Shown piece after piece: positions 1 through 7,474 of a stretch of 7,474 bases of DNA (position 1 is the stretch's first letter; every line of letters begins with the position of its first letter). Under the pieces are notes generated by a model. The model saw nothing but the letters and a program-made list of their open reading frames with translations, was not told the origin of the DNA and ran no database searches. This stretch comes from Nocardia sp. (lineage in GTDB: Bacteria; Actinomycetota; Actinomycetes; Mycobacteriales; Mycobacteriaceae). A program made the translations under genes and the position numbers. Location: the NCBI GenBank assembly GCA_013361595.1, contig JABFXT010000016.1, positions 1-7,474 of the forward strand, read 5' to 3'.

Positions 1-331
1 GGATCCAGCCCTCGAGGTTGTTGGGGTAGACCGGGGCCGGGGCGGGCGCGGGGGCCGCTTCGGGAGCCGGGGCCGGGGCGGGCAGCGCTTCGGGGGCGGG
101 AGCCGGGGCCGGGATAGCTGCTGCTTCGGGAGCGGGCGCCACGACGGCGGCGGCCTCGATGGTGGCGGGTGCCTGTTCGGCGACCACGGCCGCCCGGCTG
201 GGGGTGCTGTCGTCGGCCATGGAGACCGCGGAGGAGGCGGTTACGGCGACGATGCCGGCGGTGGCGAGGGCGAAGCCGATGGCTTCACGCTTGGTACGAC
301 GGCGCAGGCTGGTGAAACGGTGGGAAGACAT
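1..331 (-). CDS. Secreted Ala/Pro-rich protein, probable SLT-type transglycosylase (N-terminus only)
   Basis: This is a partial gene; 110 codons are visible before the left edge. It begins at ATG 331-329, preceded on the minus strand by AAGGA about 13 nt upstream. The visible product has a basic N-terminus (RFTSLRRRTKRE, residues 5-16), a hydrophobic stretch at about 17-36 and a plausible signal peptidase site after S-M-A at 37-39, so it is probably exported. Residues 47-101 form an Ala/Pro linker with repeats of the type PAPAPEA. The fragment ends VYPNNLEGWI. From memory, nocardial exported proteins carrying a lytic transglycosylase (SLT) domain have this linker and then an N-N-L-[DE]-G-W-I segment leading into the catalytic domain. 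The catalytic domain lies outside the window, so the enzymatic call is inference; an Rpf or NlpC/P60 type wall hydrolase is the main alternative. Export and linker are seen directly. Confidence 0.72.
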   Translation of the reverse strand, partial: MSSHRFTSLRRRTKREAIGFALATAGIVAVTASSAVSMADDSTPSRAAVVAEQAPATIEAAAVVAPAPEAAAIPAPAPAPEALPAPAPAPEAAPAPAPAPVYPNNLEGWI

Positions 332-695
332 GATCGGATTCGGTTCCTTGTCGGGTCTCGGGATCCGGCCCGGTTCGGGCAGCACGGATCTTCGGCGCGG
401 GCGAGTGGCTCGCTGCCGGAAAACATTGCTGTGCTGTTGTCGGGTTCTTTTGTGTGACACCGAACGCAGGCTGGTCCGGGTCCGGATGGCGCATATTGCG
501 GTTACCGGGTGGTTTCCCGGTCCGTCGCGCCCGCAGGAACTCCACACTGTGGTGAAGTCGAGTGGACTCGAGTTCGGCTATCGCGATACCGTTTGTGGTT
601 GTCGCGCCGGCGAGTTTTCGCGGTTGTTTCCAACCCTGTGTCCACAACATCGCGGACTAGCCGAACTTCAGGTCTTTTCTGACCGGATCTCAGAA

Positions 696-724
696 TGGTC
701 ACAGCAGGTGAACAGAAGGTAAAC
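696..724 (-). promoter_or_regulatory. PHO-box / RegX3-like direct repeat (11-nt phased)
   Basis: On the minus strand three units start exactly 11 nt apart: GTTTACC (724-718), GTTCACC (713-707) and a poorer GTGACCA (702-696), each followed by a 4-nt spacer ending in CT. Streptomyces PhoP binds PHO boxes made of 11-nt direct repeat units with a GTTCACC-like core, and mycobacterial RegX3, the related phosphate response regulator, recognises similar sequence. The two first units fit that pattern well and the third is marginal. The box lies about 365-393 bp upstream of the wall-hydrolase start and about 340 bp from the dienoyl-CoA reductase start, so the target gene is not settled. The repeat is seen directly; the regulator is inferred. 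Confidence 0.4.
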
Positions 725-814
725 GCAACCTGAGAAAACAATAAGTGCGATCTTGAAGTGCGAAATGAACGCGTTGTACCCCTGCTGCGACCTGGGGAAA
801 TGGTTCTAAACCTC

Positions 815-832
815 TTGTGGTGCAGGCCACAA
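815..832. promoter_or_regulatory. Operator-like inverted repeat TTGTGG-N6-CCACAA
   Basis: A perfect 6-bp inverted repeat with a 6-nt spacer (TTGTGG at 815-820, CCACAA at 827-832) sits in the intergenic region about 230 bp upstream of the dienoyl-CoA reductase start. Its geometry (TGTGN-N6-NCACA) is that of sites bound by CRP/FNR-family regulators such as GlxR and mycobacterial Crp, but the consensus TGTGA/TCACA has A and T where this site has G and C. A TetR-type regulator is also possible. The symmetry is certain; the binder is not identified. Confidence 0.35.
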
Positions 833-900
833 AATTTCTGAACGGTAACGGTGGATTCAGGTGTTCGTGATGGTTCCGTGATTGGCCGGACGCGCGATGA

Positions 901-3105
<2,205 letters not shown>

Positions 3106-3108
3106 TGT

Positions 3109-3133
3109 CCGGCAGCGCCGGTAAATCTGTTTT
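3109..3133 (+). terminator. Weak hairpin terminator after fadH
   Basis: Four bases past the fadH stop, CCGGC-AGC-GCCGG forms a 5-bp G/C stem with a 3-nt loop (3109-3121), followed by a T-rich but interrupted tract ending in TTTT at 3130-3133. It has the shape of an intrinsic terminator but the stem is short and the tract impure, so it may be leaky or coincidental. An alternative pairing of GCCGG (3117-3121) with CCGGC (3135-3139) is also possible. Confidence 0.35.
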
Positions 3134-3158
3134 GCCGGCACACACGGCGCGGTAGGGT
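3131..3158 (+). promoter_or_regulatory. Possible sigma-A-like promoter for the ABC operon
   Basis: TAGGGT (3153-3158) resembles an actinobacterial -10 hexamer of the form TAnnnT. A poor -35, TTTGCC at 3131-3136, lies 16 nt upstream. Transcription would start near 3165, leaving a leader of about 30 nt before the first permease. The fit is only moderate, but the hairpin just upstream and the 88-bp gap support separate transcription from fadH. Confidence 0.35.
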
Positions 3159-3182
3159 GGCGGCTTTGTGTCCGCGCAACAC

Positions 3183-3191
3183 AGGGGGTGA
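3183..3191 (+). promoter_or_regulatory. Strong ribosome binding site that decides the permease start
   Basis: AGGGGGTGA differs from the ideal complement of the 16S rRNA tail, AGGAGGTGA, at a single base. It ends two bases before GTG 3194, giving a 5-nt gap from the G run, which is workable. The other in-frame GTG, at 3188, lies inside this site and would have almost no spacing, so 3194 is preferred. Confidence 0.6.
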
Positions 3192-3193
3192 CC

Positions 3194-4021
3194 GTGCCGG
3201 CCGTTGCGGTCGATCTCCGAGGTACAGCCGGTGTCTACCGCCGGTTGCTGGTGGCCGGCTTCCGCCGGCAATGGCACTACAAACTGGCGATGTTCGCCGG
3301 GCTGTTCACCAATTGCGTATTCGGCTTCGTCCGCGCGGCGGTGATGGTGGCCGCGATCGGCGCCACCGGCGGATTCGCGGGATACGACGCGGGCAGTATC
3401 GGCGCCTACGTGTGGATCTCCCAGGGCCTGCTGGGTGCCATGCAGTTCATGGCAGCGGAAATCGAACTGGCCGAACGGGTCCGCACCGGCGATATCGCCA
3501 TCGACTTCCTGCGCCCGGTCGACGTACAACTGGGCAATCTCGCCGCCGACCTCGGCCGGGCACTGTGCACGCTGATCCCGCGCGGTATCCCGAGCCTGCT
3601 GATCGGTTCGCTCACATTCGGGCTGGTGCTGCCCACCACACCGGAGTCCTATCTGCTCGGTGCGCTGAGCATCGTGCTCGCCGCCGCCATCTCGTACCTG
3701 TCGCTGTTCGCCTTGACGATGATCGGCTTCTGGGTCGTGGAGACCCGCGGCTTCCGCTCGCTCTACCAGACCGCGGGTACCTTCCTCGCCGGACTGTTCG
3801 TACCGGTGCATATCTTCCCGGACTGGTTGCGCGCCATCGCCGGGTCGACGCCGTTTCCGTCGATGTTGCAGGTACCGGTGGATGTGCTCTCCGGCCGGGC
3901 GATCGGATGGGATGCGGCCCACCTGGTGGGCACCCAGATCTTCTGGCTGCTGGTGATGGGCGTGCTCGGCCGGGTCATGCTGGCGGCGGGCCGGCGGAAG
4001 CTGGAGGTACAGGGTGGTTGA
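3194..4021 (+). CDS. ABC-2 family permease, first subunit (COG4587-like)
   Basis: A 275-residue integral membrane protein, the first permease of a three-gene ABC exporter. Hydrophobic segments lie at roughly 32-56, 68-88, 118-140, 145-172, 183-198 and 238-262, about six helices, the usual topology of ABC-2 type half-permeases. Between the second and third, R-T-G-D-I-A-I-D-F-L-R-P-V-D (97-110) matches the conserved cytoplasmic segment of this family, which likely contacts the ATPase. The family (ABC2_membrane_6 / COG4587, uncharacterised transport system permease) is assigned from this motif, the size, and its neighbours. GTG 3194 is used; GTG 3188 would add two residues. Its 3' end overlaps the second permease by 8 bp, so the two are probably translationally coupled and assemble as a heterodimer. 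The transported substrate cannot be read from sequence. Confidence 0.85.
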   Translation: MPAVAVDLRGTAGVYRRLLVAGFRRQWHYKLAMFAGLFTNCVFGFVRAAVMVAAIGATGGFAGYDAGSIGAYVWISQGLLGAMQFMAAEIELAERVRTGDIAIDFLRPVDVQLGNLAADLGRALCTLIPRGIPSLLIGSLTFGLVLPTTPESYLLGALSIVLAAAISYLSLFALTMIGFWVVETRGFRSLYQTAGTFLAGLFVPVHIFPDWLRAIAGSTPFPSMLQVPVDVLSGRAIGWDAAHLVGTQIFWLLVMGVLGRVMLAAGRRKLEVQGG

Positions 4022-4859
4022 GACGACGGTCCGGCCGCCGGACCGAGGTGTCGCGGCAGGTTCGCGGTTCGGGCCCTACGCCGCGGTCCTGCGATCCCGG
4101 ATCCAGGCGCAGCGGGTCTACCGGCTGTCCTTCGCCAGCGACGCGGCGGGCGCCACCATGGTCGGCCTCGTCGAGTTCGCGGAGGTCTGGGTGGTGTTCA
4201 ACCAGGCGAAAGTCCTGGGCGGCCTGGACCTGGACGCCGCGCTGCTGCTGTTCGGCCTGAGCAATCTGGCCTTCGCGCTGGCCCAGCTGATGTGCGGGCA
4301 TCTGGACAAACTGCCGAACCTCATCCGCCTGGGGATGCTCGATATCTACCATCTGCGCCCGCAGCCCGTGCTGCTGCAATTGATCACCAGCGATTTCTCA
4401 CTGCGCAGGCTGGCGCGGGCCACGGTCGCGCTGGCGGTGCTCACAGCCGGACTGATGCGCAACGATATCGACTGGTCGCCGCAGACGATCCTCCTGATCG
4501 GGCTGACGGTGGTGAGCGCGACCGTGCTCTTCGCCGGGCTGTTCGTCGTGGCCGCCGGCTGTCAGTTCTTCCTCATCGACGGGGCGGAACTGACGAACAG
4601 CTTCACCTACGGGGGTTCCTTCGCGGCGACACAACCCGCCTCGGTCTTCCCGACTCCTTTGAAATTACTGTTCTGCCTCGCGATACCGGTGGCGTTCACC
4701 GCGTACTTCCCGACGCTGGCGCTGCTCGGTCTGCCGGGGCCGGCGGGGTTCCCGTCCTGGCTCGCCTGGGGGTCACCGCTGGCGGCGGCATGGGTATGGG
4801 TACTGGCCTGGGGGATGTGGCGGTTCGGGACGAGGCACTATCAGAGCGGCGGTGGCTGA
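4014..4859 (+). CDS. ABC-2 family permease, second subunit (COG3694-like)
   Basis: A 281-residue membrane protein starting at GTG 4014, which overlaps the preceding stop and has GGAGG (4003-4007) 6 nt upstream. Hydrophobic segments lie at about 44-62, 75-93, 136-148, 158-187, 214-238 and 246-270. Conserved features of the COG3694 / ABC2_membrane_6 permeases are visible: L-D-I-Y-H-L-R-P-Q-P (109-118), equivalent to the I-D-F-L-R-P segment of its partner; F-T-Y-G-G (197-201); and the C-terminal W-R-F-G-T-R-H-Y-Q-S. It should pair with the first permease to form the membrane channel and with the next gene's ATPase for energy. Its stop overlaps the ATPase start by 8 bp. It shares little obvious sequence with the first subunit beyond the cytoplasmic motif, so it is not a recent duplicate. 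The substrate is unknown. Confidence 0.87.
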   Translation: MVETTVRPPDRGVAAGSRFGPYAAVLRSRIQAQRVYRLSFASDAAGATMVGLVEFAEVWVVFNQAKVLGGLDLDAALLLFGLSNLAFALAQLMCGHLDKLPNLIRLGMLDIYHLRPQPVLLQLITSDFSLRRLARATVALAVLTAGLMRNDIDWSPQTILLIGLTVVSATVLFAGLFVVAAGCQFFLIDGAELTNSFTYGGSFAATQPASVFPTPLKLLFCLAIPVAFTAYFPTLALLGLPGPAGFPSWLAWGSPLAAAWVWVLAWGMWRFGTRHYQSGGG

Positions 4860-5850
4860 GATGGATCATCGGAACGCGGCGGGGACCGCCGCTATCGTCG
4901 AGGTCGACGGGCTGACCCGGCGTTTCGCGCGCCGGACGGGAAAGGGCCTGCGGTCGCGGCGCGAGGTCGTCACCGCGGTCGATGCCATGACCTTCCGGAT
5001 CGAGCGGGGCGCGGCGGTCGGCTATATCGGCGCCAACGGTGCCGGCAAATCCACCACCATCAAAATGCTCACCGGCATTCTGGTCCCCACCTCCGGCTCG
5101 GTGCGGACCTGTGGACTGGATCCCATCCGGCAGCGCCGGGAGCTGGCGAGCCGGATCGGCGTCGTCTTCGGGCAGCGCTCGCAGCTGTGGTGGGACCTAC
5201 CGTTGCGGGAATCGTTCACGATCCTGGCCGCCATCCATCGGCTCGAAACCGCGGCGGGGCGCATCCGCACCGCGGAGCTGGTCGAGCAGCTGGAGATGGC
5301 CGATACGCTCGACACCCCGGTCCGGCAGCTGTCACTGGGGCAGCGGATGCGCGCCGAGGTCGCGGCGGCCCTGCTGCACTCCCCGGAGTTGATAATCCTG
5401 GACGAACCCACCATCGGCCTGGATGTGCTCTCCAAGCAGCGGCTGCGCGAATTCCTGCGCGCCGAGCGGTCCGAACGCGATACCACCCTGATCCTGACAA
5501 CGCACGATATGGGCGATATCGAGCGACTCTGCGACCGGGTGCTGGTGGTGGATCACGGGCGGTTGGCCTACGACGGCTCGCTGCCGGGCCTGGGCGCGAC
5601 GGTGGGCGCGCAACGGATGCTGGTGGTGGACCTCACCGGACCCACCCCGGCCCTCGACGGGCTGGCCGGCGCGGAACTGGTCGCTTGCGAGGCGGACGGT
5701 ATGCGACAGCGATTGGCCTTCGACGCCGATACGACCACCGCCGCGCAGTTGCTCGCCGAAGTCTCGGCCCGTGCCGAGGTACGCGATCTGTCGATCGAGG
5801 AGCCCGATATCGAGGACATCGTGCGGCGTCTCTACGAGACGGTCCGCTGA
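4852..5850 (+). CDS. ABC exporter ATP-binding protein (COG4586-like)
   Basis: A 332-residue cytoplasmic ATPase that would drive the two preceding permeases. All catalytic motifs are intact: Walker A G-A-N-G-A-G-K-S-T (60-68), Q-loop V-V-F-G-Q-R-S-Q-L-W-W-D-L-P (104-117), signature L-S-L-G-Q (160-164, a common variant of LSGGQ), Walker B L-I-I-L-D-E-P (180-186) with catalytic Glu185, D-loop G-L-D (189-191) and H-loop His218. The segment G-Q-R-S-Q-L-W-W-D and the basic insertion before the first strand pair (residues 26-38) are hallmarks of the uncharacterised COG4586 exporters rather than of drug or heme exporters. Residues 240-332 are an accessory C-terminal domain ending in P-D-I-E-D-I-V-R-R-L-Y, typical of ABC-2 exporters. 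GTG 4852 overlaps the upstream stop; ATG 4861, with GCGGTGG upstream, is an equally reasonable start three codons downstream. It is the last gene of the operon. Confidence 0.9.
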   Translation: MAEMDHRNAAGTAAIVEVDGLTRRFARRTGKGLRSRREVVTAVDAMTFRIERGAAVGYIGANGAGKSTTIKMLTGILVPTSGSVRTCGLDPIRQRRELASRIGVVFGQRSQLWWDLPLRESFTILAAIHRLETAAGRIRTAELVEQLEMADTLDTPVRQLSLGQRMRAEVAAALLHSPELIILDEPTIGLDVLSKQRLREFLRAERSERDTTLILTTHDMGDIERLCDRVLVVDHGRLAYDGSLPGLGATVGAQRMLVVDLTGPTPALDGLAGAELVACEADGMRQRLAFDADTTTAAQLLAEVSARAEVRDLSIEEPDIEDIVRRLYETVR

Positions 5851-5855
5851 TAGCG

Positions 5856-5887
5856 CGATGCCGGGCCCCGGTGGGGGCCCGGCATCG
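5856..5887. terminator. Perfect 14-bp hairpin, bidirectional terminator
   Basis: Positions 5856-5869 pair without mismatch with 5874-5887 around a 4-nt loop (GGTG, 5870-5873). The stem is mostly G/C. It starts 6 nt after the ATPase stop and ends 19 nt before the stop of the convergent L,D-transpeptidase gene, so it can serve both transcripts. No U tract follows on either strand, as is common for actinobacterial hairpin terminators. Confidence 0.85.
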
Positions 5888-5906
5888 GCTCGGTCGTATG
5901 GGGACC

Positions 5907-7112
5907 TCAGGTCTGCGCGTTGCCCGCTTTCCACTCGGGCCACGGGATGTTCCAGTCACCCAGGCCGTCCACCCCGGGCAGAACAGGGCCCACGGTGTTC
6001 GTCACGATGGCGATATCGCCCCGCTTGGCCGTGTTGTACACCCACTGGGCGTCCTCGGGGCTGAGGTTCAGACAGCCGTGACTGGTGTTGGTATTGCCCT
6101 GCGCTCCCAGTGACCACGGGGCCGAATGGAAGAAGATCCCGCTGTAGGACATCCGGGTGGCCCAGTCGACATCGGTGCGGTACCCGGTGGGCGAGTTCAC
6201 CGCGACGCCGTAGGTGGACGAGTCCATGACGATGTGCTCGTGCCGGTCGGCCAGGATGTACACCCCGTTGTTGGTGGGGGTGTCGTCCTTACCCATCGAG
6301 GTCGGCATCGTCCGGATGACCTGGCCGTTCTTCTCGACCGTGACCATCTTCGTATTGTCGTCGGCCTTGAAGACCACCGCGTCGCCGATGGTGAAGTTCG
6401 AGTGGATGTCGTCCTGGCCGTACAGCCCGTTGCCGAGGTCCTTGCCGTAGACGTTCACATCGATCGTCACCTTGGTGCCGGCGTTCCAGAAATGTTCGGG
6501 CCGCCAGCGGACCTCACGGTTGTTCACCCAGTAGAACGCGCCCTCCACCGGCGGGTCGGTCTTGATGGTGATGGCGTCCTGCGCGGCTTTGCGGTCGGGA
6601 ATGTTCTCGTCGAACTGGACCGCGACCGGCTGGCCGATACCGACGATCTCACCCTCGCCGGGCACCAGGTACGGCTTGGTGACGTTACCGGGCGCCGTTG
6701 TGGTGAAACTCATACCCGTGGTGGAGGCACCGCCCAGTCCGTTGGCCCGTGCCTGCAGCCGGTAGGTCTTGCTGTAACCGAGTGGCTCGGTGGTGGACCA
6801 GCTGCGGCCGTCGGTCGCGAGCTGCCCGGCCACCGGCTGATCATCCGGATTGAGCAGAGCGACATCGGTGAACAGGCCGTCGGTGATCTCGAACTTCATC
6901 CCCGCGGCCGGGGAGACACCGATATCACCGTCCTTGACGGGGGCCACGAGCTTGGGCTTGATCAACTCGGTGATGGGATTGCGGTCGATGGCGACCGTCC
7001 CGTCCGTGGCCTTCGAGGACGTGCAACCGGTCAGCACCATCGCGACCAATGTGACCAGGACCAGCGGTCCGAGTATCCAACGGACCGGCCTACGCCGATC
7101 GCCTGTACGCAT
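5907..7112 (-). CDS. L,D-transpeptidase lipoprotein, LdtMt2-like
   Basis: A 401-residue envelope enzyme that would form 3-3 (meso-DAP to meso-DAP) crosslinks in peptidoglycan outside the membrane. It has a lipoprotein signal: basic residues at 5-11, a hydrophobic core at 12-26 and lipobox L-T-G-C (27-30), predicting lipidation at Cys30. Residues about 55-150 and 150-260 fit the two Ig-like domains found in mycobacterial LdtMt2. The C-terminal YkuD domain carries F-F-H-S-A-P-W-S (His329 in the motif) and S-H-G-C-L-N, with catalytic Cys347 and His345. The 18-residue distance from His329 to Cys347 equals that from His336 to Cys354 in LdtMt2. A C-terminal extension with W-N-I-P-W is also typical. 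The length is close to LdtMt2 (408). ATG 7112 has GGGG 5 nt upstream. The gene is single and convergent to the ABC operon. Family assignment is firm; which of the several host paralogues it is cannot be told. Confidence 0.93.
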   Translation of the reverse strand: MRTGDRRRPVRWILGPLVLVTLVAMVLTGCTSSKATDGTVAIDRNPITELIKPKLVAPVKDGDIGVSPAAGMKFEITDGLFTDVALLNPDDQPVAGQLATDGRSWSTTEPLGYSKTYRLQARANGLGGASTTGMSFTTTAPGNVTKPYLVPGEGEIVGIGQPVAVQFDENIPDRKAAQDAITIKTDPPVEGAFYWVNNREVRWRPEHFWNAGTKVTIDVNVYGKDLGNGLYGQDDIHSNFTIGDAVVFKADDNTKMVTVEKNGQVIRTMPTSMGKDDTPTNNGVYILADRHEHIVMDSSTYGVAVNSPTGYRTDVDWATRMSYSGIFFHSAPWSLGAQGNTNTSHGCLNLSPEDAQWVYNTAKRGDIAIVTNTVGPVLPGVDGLGDWNIPWPEWKAGNAQT

Positions 7113-7418
7113 ATCAACCCCGTTTCAAGTCCCGGCGCACCCGCTACGCGCCGATGGCTTCGGATCCGACCGATTACCGCTCACCTCGACCCACGGCGGC
7201 GGGATCGGTCGAGACCACGTCCAACTATTCTGCCAGCCGTGTGGGGGTGATCCCAATCGCCGACGATCACGTCCGGCGCCACTGGCCCACCAAGACATAG
7301 GCTTCCGCGCGCCTTCCGTTACCGGTGTCGGCCGGGTCACACCCGTCCGACCGACTATCGATTTCACTTCTGCGGCCCGAGCCTGTTAATGTCTGTCCCG
7401 CACCGATCGACGGGGCAT
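7113..7418. other. Intergenic region between ldt and tRNA-Lys
   Basis: This 306-bp stretch lies between two divergently transcribed genes. The small reading frames in it have no recognisable features and I do not call a gene. On the minus strand AGAATAGTT (complement of 7223-7231), about 110 bp upstream of the transpeptidase start, is a weak -10 candidate, with TTGGGA roughly 19-20 nt further upstream as an equally weak -35. A better promoter for the tRNA gene lies at 7363-7392. Confidence 0.55.
7363..7392 (+). promoter_or_regulatory. Promoter of the tRNA-Lys gene
   Basis: TAATGT (7387-7392) fits the actinobacterial -10 form TAnnnT and TTCACT (7363-7368) is a fair -35, separated by 18 nt. 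The predicted start near 7399 would give a 5' leader of about 20 nt before the mature tRNA at 7419, a normal arrangement to be trimmed by RNase P. Confidence 0.5.

Positions 7419-7474
<56 letters not shown>

Noticed and set aside
285..650. Minus-strand open frame just upstream of and overlapping the exported protein gene
   Set aside because: It overlaps the signal peptide region of the real gene in another frame and has no recognisable features or ribosome site.
688..703. CRP-like site TGTGACCATTCTGAGA on the minus strand
   Set aside because: Only the left half matches TGTGA; the right half is TGAGA rather than TCACA. The same bases are better explained as the weak third unit of the 11-nt direct repeat.
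159..722. Plus-strand open frame of 187 codons at the left end
   Set aside because: It is antisense to the exported protein gene and then crosses the noncoding leader; composition is Arg/Cys-rich without a domain.
3157..4260. Plus-strand 367-codon frame overlapping the first permease
   Set aside because: Its Arg/Gly/Pro-rich translation is a frame shadow of the permease, which has proper membrane helices and family motifs.
6126..7250. Long plus-strand open frame (374 codons) opposite the L,D-transpeptidase
   Set aside because: It is a mirror frame of a gene with lipobox, Ig-like domains and an intact YkuD catalytic motif; its translation is low-complexity in V, G, D and H with no domain and no ribosome site.

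Overview
The window reads as chromosome from a high-GC, mycolic-acid-type actinomycete. Nocardia is the best guess, with Rhodococcus or Gordonia close behind. Reasons: strong G/C third-position bias, GTG starts, an LdtMt2-like L,D-transpeptidase lipoprotein, and a secreted Ala/Pro-rich protein that resembles nocardial SLT transglycosylases. Everything here can be assigned to known families; I did not find a convincing new defence, mobile or biosynthetic system. The least explained parts are the regulatory DNA in the 734-bp divergent intergenic region and the substrate of the ABC exporter.

Layout. Positions 1-331 (minus) hold the N-terminus of an exported protein, cut off by the left edge. Positions 332-1065 are noncoding and separate it from a divergent gene. 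They contain an 11-nt-phased direct repeat resembling a PHO/RegX3 box, two 6-6-6 inverted repeats, and a weak resemblance to a c-di-AMP riboswitch in the minus-strand leader. Positions 1066-3105 (plus) encode a full-length FadH-type 2,4-dienoyl-CoA reductase with all catalytic and Fe-S residues in place. After a short gap with a weak hairpin and a possible promoter, 3194-5850 (plus) is a compact three-gene operon of two ABC-2-type permeases and one ATPase (COG4587/COG3694/COG4586 type), joined by two 8-bp stop/start overlaps of the same form. A 14-bp perfect hairpin at 5856-5887 separates it from the convergent L,D-transpeptidase gene (5907-7112, minus). After a 306-bp noncoding stretch, a tRNA-Lys(CUU) gene starts at 7419 and runs off the right edge.

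How the genes relate. The two outward ends concern the cell envelope: a probable peptidoglycan-cleaving enzyme on the left, and on the right a lipoprotein that makes 3-3 peptidoglycan crosslinks. FadH is a stand-alone enzyme of unsaturated fatty acid beta-oxidation. The ABC operon is a self-contained transporter with an unknown cargo. Nothing in the sequence ties FadH functionally to the exporter beyond being adjacent and on the same strand.
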